A stretch of 64,000 bases of DNA from contig NZ_JAKVME010000001.1 in NCBI RefSeq assembly GCF_022483985.1, positions 1,550,001-1,614,000 of the forward strand, given 5' to 3'. Shown here one piece after another: positions 51,963 through 61,621 of the stretch. The notes beneath the pieces were generated by a model, which saw only the letters and a list, made by a program, of their open reading frames with translations, had not been told where the DNA came from and did not search any database. Made by a program: the position numbers and the translations under genes. This DNA is from Acetobacter sp. GTDB lineage: Bacteria; Pseudomonadota; Alphaproteobacteria; Acetobacterales; Acetobacteraceae. Position 1 is the first letter of the stretch. Each line of letters starts with the position of its first letter.

Positions 51963-52733
51963 TCAGTCGCTCACCGGTCCCGCCACGAAAGACTGCACAA
52001 TATCCGTCAATCTGATTCGCGCCGCGGGAAGCGGGCGATGAAGAGGACCAAATACGTCGCGGGAGAGAAAATGGCCTGTCAGACGCAGACCGTCCCTCCA
52101 GTCCTCTGGTGCGCCACAGTCGGCGTCCTCAATCAGGAAGCCGGGTAGCGGCAACAGGCGTGAGGCCCATTCTCCCGCTCCTTCCCGGGATACGGCGCGC
52201 CCCGTACGGGGCGACACGTAGATCAGTGCATCGGCCTGACCCGTAACGGCACAGCAGGACAAATCCAGTGCGAAACCAAGGTCCCGCAACAGGACCGTCT
52301 CCCACCGGATGAGCGTCGAAATCTCCGTTTCCACGCCCTGTGTCCCGAGCATCGCGAGCACCTGCGCACTATCCTGACATAGCCCGGGATAAGGCTCGCC
52401 TTCCGCCAGCGCGCTATCCGCGACAGCGCAGAGAGAGCTCAGACAGGCGAGACTGGCGCGCGATGACAATGCACGGGCGGCATTTGGTCCTGCCAGTTCG
52501 CCGGAAATCGTCCCGAGCTGCCCCGGAATACGCGTCCGCCACTGGGCCTGCACGAGATTGCCGTTCTGCCATGTTGCGGCATTACGGCGTCCAAGGCCGC
52601 CCTTGACCAGACCATGTGACACACCCTGAGCCGGAGAGAACAGATGCACGAGAGCATCCGCTTCTCCGAAGGGCGCGACAGATAAAACAAGGGCGGGTGC
52701 TTCCCACTCAAGAGATGCCCCGCCCCCGCTCAT
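51963..52733 (-). CDS. recO: DNA repair protein RecO
   Basis: RecO loads RecA on SSB-coated ssDNA together with RecR in gap repair. The 256-residue protein has an N-terminal OB fold (EWEAPALVLSVAPFGEADALVHLFS) and then a helical domain (LIRWETVLLRDLGFALDLSCCAVTG); the sequences are shown in fragments. Length and fold fit the family. It starts 18 bases after the tsf stop on the same strand, so it is the third gene of the rpsB-tsf-recO cluster. Confidence 0.9.
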   Translation of the reverse strand: MSGGGASLEWEAPALVLSVAPFGEADALVHLFSPAQGVSHGLVKGGLGRRNAATWQNGNLVQAQWRTRIPGQLGTISGELAGPNAARALSSRASLACLSSLCAVADSALAEGEPYPGLCQDSAQVLAMLGTQGVETEISTLIRWETVLLRDLGFALDLSCCAVTGQADALIYVSPRTGRAVSREGAGEWASRLLPLPGFLIEDADCGAPEDWRDGLRLTGHFLSRDVFGPLHRPLPAARIRLTDIVQSFVAGPVSD

Positions 52734-52751
52734 ATCAGAACGATCCGCTGA

Positions 52752-53657
52752 TTAGCCGCCAGCAGCCTTGGCCACTTCAGCAGCGAAATCGTTTTCTTCC
52801 TTCTCGATGCCTTCGCCAAGCTGGTAGCGGTCAAAGGCAACCAGCTTCACGCCAGCCTTGTCGAGAACGGCCTGCACGCGGCTTTCGCCGTCATGAACCC
52901 ACACCTGCTCCAGAAGAACGACTTCCTCATAGAACTTGCGGATACGACCGTCGATCATCTTCTCGACGATCGCTTCAGGCTTACCGGAAGCCAGAGCCTG
53001 CTCCTTCAGCACCGTGCGCTCACGCTCGACGGAAGCCGGATCAATGCTGCTGACATCCAGAGCGGCAGGGCGCGTCGCCGCGACATGCATACCGACCTGA
53101 CGACCCAGAGCAATGATGACGTCGCTCTCGGAGGGCGCCTCGATAGCAGCCAGAACACCGATCTTGCCGAGGCCCGGCTTCAGGGCACCGTGGATGTAGG
53201 TGGCGACAACGCCCGACGGTACTTCCAGAACGCGAACGCGACGGATCGACATGTTCTCACCGATCGTGGCGATGAGGTGCGTCAGTTCGTCGGCAACCGT
53301 ACGACCGGAAGCAACCACTGCGTTCTTGATCTTTTCAAGGTCTTCACCAGCCGTCAGAGCGGCCTTGGCCACTTCCTCGACAAAGCCTTGGAATGCTTCG
53401 TTACGGGCCACGAAGTCTGTCTCGGCATTCACCTCGACCATCGCAGCGCGCTTGCCTTCGGAAACAACGCCGACGAGACCTTCGGCTGTCACACGGCCGG
53501 ACTTCTTCGCTGCGGCAGCGAGGCCCTTCGTGCGGAGCCAGTCGATGGCGCCTTCGATCTCACCAGCGGCTTCGTTCAGCGCCTTCTTGCAGTCCATCAT
53601 GCCTGCGCCGGTCTTCTCGCGCAGTTCCTTCACGAGGGCAGCAGTGATTTCCGCCAT
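52752..53657 (-). CDS. tsf: Elongation factor Ts
   Basis: Nucleotide-exchange factor for EF-Tu. The 301-residue protein has the N-terminal UBA-like domain ([21 protein letters not shown]), the [14 protein letters not shown] segment that contacts EF-Tu and the [11 protein letters not shown] near the C-terminus. It is expressed with rpsB upstream, with a hairpin between them, and recO after it. Confidence 0.96.
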   Translation of the reverse strand: MAEITAALVKELREKTGAGMMDCKKALNEAAGEIEGAIDWLRTKGLAAAAKKSGRVTAEGLVGVVSEGKRAAMVEVNAETDFVARNEAFQGFVEEVAKAALTAGEDLEKIKNAVVASGRTVADELTHLIATIGENMSIRRVRVLEVPSGVVATYIHGALKPGLGKIGVLAAIEAPSESDVIIALGRQVGMHVAATRPAALDVSSIDPASVERERTVLKEQALASGKPEAIVEKMIDGRIRKFYEEVVLLEQVWVHDGESRVQAVLDKAGVKLVAFDRYQLGEGIEKEENDFAAEVAKAAGG

Positions 53658-53678
53658 GATTCTCTCTCCACAATAGCA

Positions 53679-53709
53679 GCAAGCACGTCACCCTGCGGGA
53701 CGTGCTTGC
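53679..53709 (-). promoter_or_regulatory. Hairpin between rpsB and tsf
   Basis: A perfect 11-bp inverted repeat GCAAGCACGTC (53679-53689) / GACGTGCTTGC (53699-53709) with a 9-base loop in the 105-base rpsB-tsf spacer. It ends 22 bases upstream of the tsf start and lacks a U-tract. It may attenuate or protect the transcript and set the rpsB:tsf ratio. Confidence 0.5.
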
Positions 53710-53762
53710 AATCTTTCATCAGAAAAACATGCGGCTGGACACCGCACGCTTCCTGTATTCAA

Positions 53763-54551
53763 TCAGCCGACTTCAGCAGGAGCTTCAGCCGTTTCTTCAA
53801 CCGCGGCAGCCTCGGAAACCGGAAGCTCTTCAGCAGCGCCGAAATCGCGACCGGAAGCTGTCATCTCGGCGGAGATACCGTCGAGAACAGCGCCGGAGAC
53901 CAGGTTGCAATACAGTTCGATCGCACGGATGGCGTCATCGTTACCCGGAATCGGGTAGGTCACGCCCTCAGGGTTCGAGTTGCTGTCGAGAACGGCGACA
54001 ACCGGAATACCAAGCTTGTTGGCTTCCTCGATCGCCAGCTTCTCTTTCGTCGTGTCGATGACGAACAGGATATCGGGCAGACCGCCCATTTCCTTGATAC
54101 CACCGAGAGAGCGCTCAAGCTTCTCCTTGTCGCGGGTGATGTCGAGGATTTCCTTTTTCGTCAGACCCTGCGTTTCGCCGTCGAGCATCTCTTCGATCTG
54201 ACGCAGACGCTTGATGGAGCCCGTAATGGTCTTCCAGTTGGTCAGCATGCCGCCAAGCCAGCGATGGTTGACGTAGTACTGACCGCAGCGCTGGGCAGCC
54301 TCGGCAACCTGATCGGATGCGGCGCGCTTGGTGCCGACGAACAGAACGCGGCCACCGCCAGCGACTGTGTCACGGACCACTTTCAGGGCGCGGTCAAGCA
54401 GGACAACCGTCTGCTGCAGGTCGATGATGTGAACCTGGTTACGCACACCGAACAGGTACGGCGCCATGCGCGGGTTCCAGCGGCGGGTGTGGTGACCAAA
54501 GTGAACGCCAGCTTCAAGGAGCTGACGCAGTGTGAAATCAGGCATCGCCAT
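53763..54551 (-). CDS. rpsB: Small-subunit ribosomal protein S2
   Basis: A 262-residue 30S protein, bound last to the small subunit through S1. Landmarks are [19 protein letters not shown] at the start, [23 protein letters not shown], the [12 protein letters not shown] segment and [16 protein letters not shown]. The start is ATG at 54551 with AAGGA ten bases upstream; the longer frame from 54614 is not used. The C-terminal tail is acidic and Glu/Ala-rich ([11 protein letters not shown]), as in many Alphaproteobacteria. Confidence 0.96.
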   Translation of the reverse strand: MAMPDFTLRQLLEAGVHFGHHTRRWNPRMAPYLFGVRNQVHIIDLQQTVVLLDRALKVVRDTVAGGGRVLFVGTKRAASDQVAEAAQRCGQYYVNHRWLGGMLTNWKTITGSIKRLRQIEEMLDGETQGLTKKEILDITRDKEKLERSLGGIKEMGGLPDILFVIDTTKEKLAIEEANKLGIPVVAVLDSNSNPEGVTYPIPGNDDAIRAIELYCNLVSGAVLDGISAEMTASGRDFGAAEELPVSEAAAVEETAEAPAEVG

Positions 54552-54779
54552 GATGCAAAATCCTTGCGTTCCGGTTATTCCTCCGCAGCGCACCCAATCC
54601 GAAAAAACGGACACCAGTGCGGACGCTGCGTGTGAAGTCCTGCGCCACTGAGCACAGGCAGGCGCGGTATGACTATTTCCCGCGAAAAAATCAACCCCGA
54701 AGCTTCAACTGCAACCAAACAGTCACCTCCGGGGCTGTTACACGGAAGACTGCGCCAGACCTCGTCAGCGCATCCAGAA

Positions 54780-55925
54780 TCAGCTCTCTGCTGGCAGCGG
54801 GACACCCGAGCGGATCAGCAACTCTCTCAGATTGCGCACAACCGGGAAGACCTCGACATTGTGGTCGCCCCCCAGCTCCTTCCAGGCCTGCTGCTCCATC
54901 TCCACGATTTCCTTGTCTTCCATGAAGATGCGGTTGGTGAAGATTCCCAGCACCGGCCAGGCCAGATCAAGCAGGAATTTCCATTTCGGCCGTTTGACCG
55001 AAAGCAGGCCATAACTCTGAGTCACCGCCTCGTCCTTGCCGATGGGCACATACGCCACCCAGAGATCCATAACGAGATCGCCGTCCTTATCCCTGATCTG
55101 CAGCGTCTGATAAGGATAGGTTGTGCGAATGGTGACGATTTCATCGACCGGCTGGTCTTTGACGTCGATGGTCTTGTCATGCTTTCCAAAGATCAGCCGT
55201 TCAGCCAGCGGCTGATCGCCGCCCTTCCGGGCGAAGCTGTAGCTGGCCTCGACAAAGTTCTCGCCCTTGCTCTGCCCCATGAAGCGGGCCGTGATCTGCC
55301 CCATCTGCTTCCGATGCAGAAACTGATGATTCATGTCCATCAGATTTTCATGCATGAAAGAATAGTGGCAGTTCACAAGCGGATCGAAATGCCGGGTCTT
55401 GAACTCTGGGTTGTCGGCCTGACAGGGCACCGGGACCGGCACACTCTGCGCCAGTTCCGGATCACCGGGGAATATGAAGACCAGCCCGCCACGCTCCTGA
55501 CAGGGATACGTCTTCACACCGCGGCCAACACCGGGCTTGTTGAGATAAGGCACCGTGACGCACGAGCCTTTTCGGTCAAATGACCAGCCATGATAGCAGC
55601 AGCGGACGACATCACCATCGACAGTTCCCTTGCTGAGAGGCACCTGTCGATGGGCGCAACGATCTTCCAGAGCGTAGATGGGAGCGCCATTATCAGGGCG
55701 GACGATGACAATGGGATCACCGGCGAAGCGTGTTGCAAAAGCTTTGCCGGGCTTGATCTTGTGAGACCACGCCACCGGATACCAGAAGTCACGATTAAGA
55801 CCGACACGACGCAGGTCAGGACCAGTGCGCTGATAAAGCTGACTTGTAACCGCAGCGGCGTCCCGCTCCTGACCAGCCTGAAGCTCAGCCGCCTGATTTG
55901 CGCGGCTTTCCTGCTGCGTCAACAT
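54780..55925 (-). CDS. Rieske-type aromatic ring-hydroxylating oxygenase alpha subunit
   Basis: A 381-residue non-heme iron oxygenase. The Rieske [2Fe-2S] ligands are CAH in the N-terminal DRCAHRQVPLSKG and CCYHGWSF about 20 residues on (Cys-x-His ... Cys-x2-His). The mononuclear iron site is in HYSFMHENLMDMNHQFLHRK (Asp-x2-His-x4-His, shown in part). Start at 55925 with GGGAG upstream; the frame extends to 56027. The substrate is unknown: aromatic compounds, choline-type quaternary amines or sterol-like substrates all occur in the family. No reductase or ferredoxin gene is adjacent. Confidence 0.85.
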   Translation of the reverse strand: MLTQQESRANQAAELQAGQERDAAAVTSQLYQRTGPDLRRVGLNRDFWYPVAWSHKIKPGKAFATRFAGDPIVIVRPDNGAPIYALEDRCAHRQVPLSKGTVDGDVVRCCYHGWSFDRKGSCVTVPYLNKPGVGRGVKTYPCQERGGLVFIFPGDPELAQSVPVPVPCQADNPEFKTRHFDPLVNCHYSFMHENLMDMNHQFLHRKQMGQITARFMGQSKGENFVEASYSFARKGGDQPLAERLIFGKHDKTIDVKDQPVDEIVTIRTTYPYQTLQIRDKDGDLVMDLWVAYVPIGKDEAVTQSYGLLSVKRPKWKFLLDLAWPVLGIFTNRIFMEDKEIVEMEQQAWKELGGDHNVEVFPVVRNLRELLIRSGVPLPAES

Positions 55926-56150
55926 ATCCTGTATTCTCCCGCTACCCGCACCGGCTACCGCGCCAAGGAGCGGCTCTGCCTGCTCCACGCTTTTCGGCAA
56001 CGTGCAATGACAGCGTGGAAGGATCAACCTCCGTTACAACGAATACAAGTCGTCGATACGCATACCAGTGTAACCGAATTATGCTTCGGCCTTGATATCA
56101 ATCAATATTCTGCACAACCAAAGACCGATTGCTCACAGGACCGTGCGCAG

Positions 56151-56429
56151 TCAACTCTGGGACAGACCGTAGAGAGAATATTGCTGCATCATATGGCTGG
56201 TCGGATACTGATCAACGACCTCTCCGGTCGTATTATAGGTCTCGACCACCACAATCCCCAGCGCCGGATCGATATGCGACGCCGGATTGATCACCGGCAG
56301 GGCATTAAGACCTGTCGTTGCCGTGGAACTTGTCGCAGCTTTATTCGCTGACGAACCGTTCCGCGCCTCATCCTTCACTGGAGACGCTATGGCGGTCTGC
56401 ACAGCAGAGGCAGTTGTCGAGATATCCAT
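56151..56429 (-). CDS. Small hypothetical protein, FlaG-like in its C-terminal half
   Basis: A 92-residue protein. The first half is Ala/Ser/Thr-rich and disordered; the second half, HIDPALGIVVVETYNTTGEVVDQYP, resembles the small beta motif of FlaG/DUF-type proteins (an Ile-Asp-x-x-x-Gly-x-Val-V pattern), which is weak evidence (stretch shown in part). It sits between the Rieske gene and dnaE, on the same strand as both. Confidence 0.5.
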   Translation of the reverse strand: MDISTTASAVQTAIASPVKDEARNGSSANKAATSSTATTGLNALPVINPASHIDPALGIVVVETYNTTGEVVDQYPTSHMMQQYSLYGLSQS

Positions 56430-56483
56430 CCTGCTTCTCCGAGGACAGTTTAGTTATTCAGGATTCAAACTATGTCACTTCAT

Positions 56484-56510
56484 AGACAAAAATGCAACCA
56501 AAAGTTGCAT
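56484..56510 (-). terminator. Terminator overlapping the dnaE stop codon
   Basis: On the reverse strand the stem ATGCAAC (56510-56504) and GTTGCAT (56498-56492), loop TTTTG, is followed directly by TTTTTGTC (to 56484). The stem begins at the last base of the dnaE TGA, so the gene has essentially no 3' untranslated region. Confidence 0.75.
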
Positions 56511-59500
56511 CACCTTATTTCGATTGCCGTTATACCAGAAATCATCTTCAGAGCCTGTCCGACAACCGGACTCAACCGGTAGCCGGTACGCAGACGCACT
56601 TCCAACTCCTGTGTGTCCGAAATACGCGGCAGCAGGACAACCCTGCCTTTACCCCCCTGCTGCCGGGACAGTACGGCCTGAATATCACCGACAGCACCAG
56701 CATCCTCAAGCCATATCCGCATTTCCCCACCAGTCTGGGAAGCCACATCCTCCAGTTCCACCAGATCCGTGGCCGTGATGCGCAGTGCTTCCCCTTCCAG
56801 CTTGAGATCAGCCGTCACCAGCACGGCGCGACCCGACACCAGAAACTCCCTGACACGTCCCAACACCTCCGAAAACAGCGTCACCTCACAACTTCCAGTT
56901 GCATCAGAGAGCCGCAGCCAGGCCATCTTGCTGCCACTCCGGGTCGGGCGCTCCTTGCGGTCCACCACGCATCCCGCAATTTTGACCCGGGTGATCCCCC
57001 CCTCCGCTGTCGGCAGTAAATGGGACATGGGAACAACGCCCAGCCGCCGCATGACCGGCTTGTAGGAATCAAGCGGATGCCCAGTCATATGGAAACCGAT
57101 CGCATCCGCTTCGTAAGACAGCTTCTCGAACTCGGGCCAGTCCTGTTCCTTTGCCAGAAGCAGCGGCTCCGGCTCGGCGGGACCACCGAACAGACCGCCC
57201 TGCCCGCTATTCATTTCCTGCACACGGGCATGAGCCCGCTTGAGAATCATCTCGATAGCGCTGAACACGCGGGCCCGGTTCGGCTCCATTGAATCGAAAG
57301 CTCCCGCCCGCGCGAGGTTTTCAAGCTGCATCTTGTTGAGATTCTTCGGATCGACCCGAGCGGAAAAATCAGCCAGATCACGAAATGGCTTGCCACCCCG
57401 CGCGTCCGTCAGCCCCTGCATGGCGACAAAACCAACTTTCTTGACAGCCGCCAGCGCATAACGAATGGCGAGCGTGCCGTCCTCCTGCTTCTCCACCTTG
57501 AAGTCGGCATCGGACTTGCTGATGTCAGGAGGCAGTACACGGATACCCAGACGCTCGGCCTCCTGTCGCAGGGCCGCCAGCTTTTCCGTCCGTTCCCGCG
57601 CCAGCGACATGCAGGCAGCGAGGAACGACACGGGGTAGTTCGCCTTCATCCACGCCGTCTGATACGATACCAATGCGTAGGCGGCTGCGTGAGATTTATT
57701 GAAGCCATAGTCAGCGAACTTCGCCATAAGGTCGAAGACTTCAACAGCCTTGTCCTTCGGGATGCCGCGCCCTGTCGCGCCTTCCGTGAAAATCTCACGC
57801 TGCGTGTCCATCTCAGCACGGATTTTCTTGCCCATCGCACGACGCAGAAGGTCAGCCGCACCGAGACTATAGCCCGCCATCTTCTGGGCGATCTGCATGA
57901 CCTGTTCCTGATAGACCATGATGCCATAGGTCTCTTCCAGAATGTCACGGATTTCCTCGTGCGGGGGCTCCCATGCCTCGCCATGCTTGCGACGACAGTA
58001 ATCGGGGATGTTGGCCATCGGACCGGGACGATAGAGCGCCACAGCGGCGATGAGGTCTTCCAGACGGGTCGGGCGCATCTGTTTGAGGACATCCCTCATG
58101 CCCGCGCCTTCGAACTGGAACACGCCAGCGGTATCGCCGCGTGACAGCATTTCGTAAGTCAGCTTGTCGTCGAGCGGTATTTTCGCAAGATCGACTTCAA
58201 TACCAAGACCTTTCAGGAAGCGCACGCCACGCTGAAGAATGGTCAGCGTGGTCAGACCCAGAAAGTCGAACTTCACCAGACCGGCCTGCTCGACATATTT
58301 CATGTTGAACTGCGTGACGAGCATGTCGCTCTTTGGATCGCGATAGAGCGGGACCAGATCAACAAGCTTGCGATCACCGATCACCACGCCAGCCGCATGG
58401 GTCGAGGCGTGACGGTAAAGCCCTTCCAACTGCTGCCCGATTTCCATCAGACGACGAAGGGCTTCGTCCGTATCCCGCATTTCCTGAAGCTTCGGCTCGC
58501 CGTCTATGGCTTCCTTCAGAGTGGTGGGTTTGGCCGGGTTGTTGGGAATCAGCTCGGCAACACGATTGACCATGCCGTAGGGCAGCCCAAGCACACGTCC
58601 GACGTCACGAACTGCTGCACGGGCCTGCAATTTTCCGAAGGTGATGATCTGCGCCACACGGTCGCCACCATATTCGCGACGGACATAGGAGATCACTTCA
58701 TCGCGCCGATCCTGACAGAAATCGATATCGAAGTCGGGCATCGAAACACGTTCCGGATTCAGGAAGCGCTCGAACAGCAAATTGAACGGTAACGGATCAA
58801 TATCCGTGATGGTCAGCGCATACGCCACCAGCGAGCCTGCACCGGAACCACGGCCCGGCCCAACCGGAATATCATGGGCCTTTGCCCACTGGATGAAGTC
58901 CGCAACAATCAGGAAGTAACCCGGGAATCCCATACGCGAGATGATCTCAAGCTCGAACTCCAGACGCTCCCTGTAAACAGAAGCGGTTTTCTCATCTGCA
59001 CTGATAGCCGAGAGACGAAGCTCCAGTCCCTCCCGCGCCATCGCGCGGACGGTTTCGTCCTCGGTCTGCCCCTCTCGCACTTTTGGGCACATCGGCAAAA
59101 GCGGCTTGCGCGTTTCGACCTTGATGGCGCAGCTTTTCGCAATCGCCAGCGTGTTGTCACAGGCGTCCGGCAGATCAGCGAACAGTTTCCGCATTTCGGC
59201 TGGCGACTTGAACCAGCATTCCGGCGAGACCTTCCAGCGGTCTTTTTCCGCCATGGTCCGTCCCTGCGCGATACAGATCAACGCATCATGCGCCTCATGC
59301 ATCTTGGGTTGCGGAAAGAAACACTCATTCGTCGCGACAATCGGCAGGCGCATCCGGTCCGCAAGCGCCAGCACACCGGGTTCGACCGCCTCCTCTATCG
59401 GCAGACCGAACCGGTTAAGCTCCACAACCAGATTGTCGCCGAACGCTTCACGCAGCCGCGCCAGCCACGTTTCCGCCTGCTCATGCTGCCCCTCGGCCAG

Positions 59501-59929
59501 CATCTGATAAAGCGGACCACGGGTGCCCCCGGTCAGCAGAAAAAGCCCGTTGCTCCGTTCGCACAGCATATCAAGCGTGACTGTCGGGTCCGCCGCGTCC
59601 CCTTCCAGAAAACCCGCGGAAGACAGAAACTGAAGGTTCGACAGCCCTTCCTCATTTCTGGCCAGCAACACGATCGGCTCGGACGGCGCACCCGGCCGGT
59701 CATCACGAGATGGCAGGCCGATCTGGCATCCAATGATCGGCTGGATGCCTTTTCCCCAACAATATTGTGAGAATTCCAGTCCACCGAACAGATTGCCCGT
59801 GTCCGTGATCGCGACGGCGGGCATGTCCATCCCTTTGGCCAGCGCAACCAGTTCAGGGATTCGGATGGCTCCCTGACTGAGGGAGTAGGCGGAATGGACG
59901 CGGAGATGGACGAAATCGGCGTGTGGCAT
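56510..59929 (-). CDS. dnaE: DNA polymerase III subunit alpha (DnaE)
   Basis: The 1139-residue replicative polymerase. The N-terminal PHP domain begins FVHLRVHSAYSLSQGAI; the polymerase active site has the catalytic aspartates in MPDFDIDFCQDRR near residue 400; a tandem helix-hairpin-helix and an OB fold (ITRVKIAGCVVDRKERPTRSGSKMAW, in part) follow. The length is near the usual 1150. ATG at 59929; its 3' end carries its own terminator. Confidence 0.97.
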   Translation of the reverse strand: MPHADFVHLRVHSAYSLSQGAIRIPELVALAKGMDMPAVAITDTGNLFGGLEFSQYCWGKGIQPIIGCQIGLPSRDDRPGAPSEPIVLLARNEEGLSNLQFLSSAGFLEGDAADPTVTLDMLCERSNGLFLLTGGTRGPLYQMLAEGQHEQAETWLARLREAFGDNLVVELNRFGLPIEEAVEPGVLALADRMRLPIVATNECFFPQPKMHEAHDALICIAQGRTMAEKDRWKVSPECWFKSPAEMRKLFADLPDACDNTLAIAKSCAIKVETRKPLLPMCPKVREGQTEDETVRAMAREGLELRLSAISADEKTASVYRERLEFELEIISRMGFPGYFLIVADFIQWAKAHDIPVGPGRGSGAGSLVAYALTITDIDPLPFNLLFERFLNPERVSMPDFDIDFCQDRRDEVISYVRREYGGDRVAQIITFGKLQARAAVRDVGRVLGLPYGMVNRVAELIPNNPAKPTTLKEAIDGEPKLQEMRDTDEALRRLMEIGQQLEGLYRHASTHAAGVVIGDRKLVDLVPLYRDPKSDMLVTQFNMKYVEQAGLVKFDFLGLTTLTILQRGVRFLKGLGIEVDLAKIPLDDKLTYEMLSRGDTAGVFQFEGAGMRDVLKQMRPTRLEDLIAAVALYRPGPMANIPDYCRRKHGEAWEPPHEEIRDILEETYGIMVYQEQVMQIAQKMAGYSLGAADLLRRAMGKKIRAEMDTQREIFTEGATGRGIPKDKAVEVFDLMAKFADYGFNKSHAAAYALVSYQTAWMKANYPVSFLAACMSLARERTEKLAALRQEAERLGIRVLPPDISKSDADFKVEKQEDGTLAIRYALAAVKKVGFVAMQGLTDARGGKPFRDLADFSARVDPKNLNKMQLENLARAGAFDSMEPNRARVFSAIEMILKRAHARVQEMNSGQGGLFGGPAEPEPLLLAKEQDWPEFEKLSYEADAIGFHMTGHPLDSYKPVMRRLGVVPMSHLLPTAEGGITRVKIAGCVVDRKERPTRSGSKMAWLRLSDATGSCEVTLFSEVLGRVREFLVSGRAVLVTADLKLEGEALRITATDLVELEDVASQTGGEMRIWLEDAGAVGDIQAVLSRQQGGKGRVVLLPRISDTQELEVRLRTGYRLSPVVGQALKMISGITAIEIR

Positions 59930-60049
59930 GGGAGAGAGGATAGCACAGCCGGGGCACTTGTGGGGAGGTCGCCTTTCCGCCTCACTATATTCACAAAAAT
60001 GTTGATCTATATGACCGCAACAATATCAACCAAAAAACATTAAACAAGA

Positions 60050-60799
60050 ATGACAAAAAACATGAAAAGAAAAAAGCCACTTAGTTCTATTGCAAACAGT
60101 CTGGCTAACATACTCAACGATTGTCATGAGGCCTATCCTGAAGCATGCGCCCTGACTGACAACTACATACAGACCCTTCCTGATACAAATAAAAATATAC
60201 TGACCAACAACCTGAAAACGCCCGAACTCATTGCATCCGGCATCCTTGTCGCGGGCATGGGCACACTATTTTACACGACAGCCCCATCGACGCTGTTTCC
60301 ACCATTCTATTCAATTGCAAAAAACATAAGTGGATTTGTGCCCTTCTCGTGGGCATTCAATACATCTTTCATCATATTTTTCGGATTTGAAGTCGCAAAA
60401 ATATTTATTACCGCCGACACGGTCAACCAGATAAATATTCAATATCCAGTCAAATCACTTCAAAAAATGTGGAAAAAAATAAAAAACAACAAACCACAAC
60501 CTGATATGGCAAAAACCGAAGTTCAGGCAAAAATAACTACCCTGACTCTCGATTGCGCATGCAGATACCAGAATCATATTCGGGTTATTTTCTGGTTTGC
60601 AAGATTCTGTACAATTCTACAAGGCCTTACAGTCGCAACTACGGCATTCTCAGCTGGATGGATCGAGGAGGCACATAAGCAGTATCCGCACTGCTTTTCT
60701 GACGTAACACCGGGGGATCCAGACAAGGCAGGAAAGTGTCAGGCAGAAATCACCATGTGGCAGAAATCTCCGCCAGAAATCTGTCCACCTCATCATTAA
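60050..60799 (+). CDS. AT-rich orphan membrane protein
   Basis: A 249-residue protein I do not recognise. Helices lie at about residues 58-80 (ELIASGILVAGMGTLFY), 95-120 (SWAFNTSFIIFFGFEVAKIFI) and 180-205 (IRVIFWFARFCTILQGLTVATT). Lys and Asn are unusually frequent (KKMWKKIKNNKPQ), and the codon usage and base composition are markedly more AT-rich than in neighbouring genes. The upstream 100 bases are also AT-rich. Signs point to a recently acquired gene. The C-terminus has four cysteines that could form disulfides. Confidence 0.65.
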   Translation: MTKNMKRKKPLSSIANSLANILNDCHEAYPEACALTDNYIQTLPDTNKNILTNNLKTPELIASGILVAGMGTLFYTTAPSTLFPPFYSIAKNISGFVPFSWAFNTSFIIFFGFEVAKIFITADTVNQINIQYPVKSLQKMWKKIKNNKPQPDMAKTEVQAKITTLTLDCACRYQNHIRVIFWFARFCTILQGLTVATTAFSAGWIEEAHKQYPHCFSDVTPGDPDKAGKCQAEITMWQKSPPEICPPHH

Positions 60800-60838
60800 A
60801 AGCGCCGTTGCATTTCCACGTCACCGGAAGAAAGTCCC

Positions 60839-61384
60839 ATGATGAAACACATTCTTCTCATCGCTCTGCTTGTTACGCCCACCATGGCCCACGCAGCCAC
60901 ACAGCATGTCACCTTGACGCCTGCCAACACGACGTCCCGACTTCACGCCAAGACGCTGGTGGCATCCATCGACGGAACATTCGAGAAAGTCTCAGGTGCG
61001 CTTTCCTACGACCCTGAAACACAGGTCTGTCACGTTGATATGAGTATGGATGTCAATTCCCTGAAGGTGGGGAGCGCCGTTCTGCGGACGGCCATGCTGT
61101 CCGGGCTCATGCTGGACAGTGACAGTCATCCCTCAATGCATTTTGTTGGTGATTGTCAGCCGAAAATTACAAATGGAAAATTGGAGACCTTACTGGTTGG
61201 CAAACTCACGATGCGGGGACAGACACACCCCCTGACCTTCAAGGTCGGGATGCATTTTTCGCGTAATACACTGACCGAAATCAGCAGCACAGCAAGTTTC
61301 GATCAGCGGCAATGGGGCATGAGTACGATGCTGGATACGGTTGATCCAATCGTTCAGACCGAGGCAATCATCACTCTGAAGTAA
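60839..61384 (+). CDS. YceI-family periplasmic protein
   Basis: A 181-residue secreted protein with signal peptide MKHILLIALLVTPTMAHA (cleavage after AHA). The YceI beta-barrel fold binds isoprenoid lipids such as polyprenyl pyrophosphate or quinones; visible features are LVASIDGTFEKVSGALSYDPET, VDMSMDVNSLKVG, GDCQPK and HPLTFKVGM. The family is a lipocalin-like lipid carrier, sometimes tied to stress. Two adjacent ATGs give the start; SD is weak. Confidence 0.85.
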   Translation: MMKHILLIALLVTPTMAHAATQHVTLTPANTTSRLHAKTLVASIDGTFEKVSGALSYDPETQVCHVDMSMDVNSLKVGSAVLRTAMLSGLMLDSDSHPSMHFVGDCQPKITNGKLETLLVGKLTMRGQTHPLTFKVGMHFSRNTLTEISSTASFDQRQWGMSTMLDTVDPIVQTEAIITLK

Positions 61385-61575
61385 AAAGCAGGAAACACCC
61401 CGTCAGCGGCCAACTGTCTCACATCCCAATGCGATCAAGTCTACGGGATATGACCTACCCCGACACGGTCTCAACCTTACCGTCGAGCAGGGAGAAGCCG
61501 GAGAATTTATACATAATTGCGGCTGCACAGGGCAAATACATCATTTGACCTGTGCCAGTGAGCATGATGTCGGCA

Positions 61576-61610
61576 CGTATGCAGAGGAAAAGCATCATCC
61601 CCTGCATACG
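61576..61610 (-). terminator. Hairpin downstream of the lut operon
   Basis: CGTATGCAGAGG (61576-61587) pairs with CCCCTGCATACG (61599-61610) with one mismatch in the middle. It ends 11 bases past lutC on the reverse strand. No U-tract. Confidence 0.4.
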
Positions 61611-61621
61611 GAAAATGCCTG

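Noticed and set aside
52893-54635. A 580-codon forward frame opposite tsf and rpsB
   Set aside because: Antisense to two certain genes and without any motif or Shine-Dalgarno.
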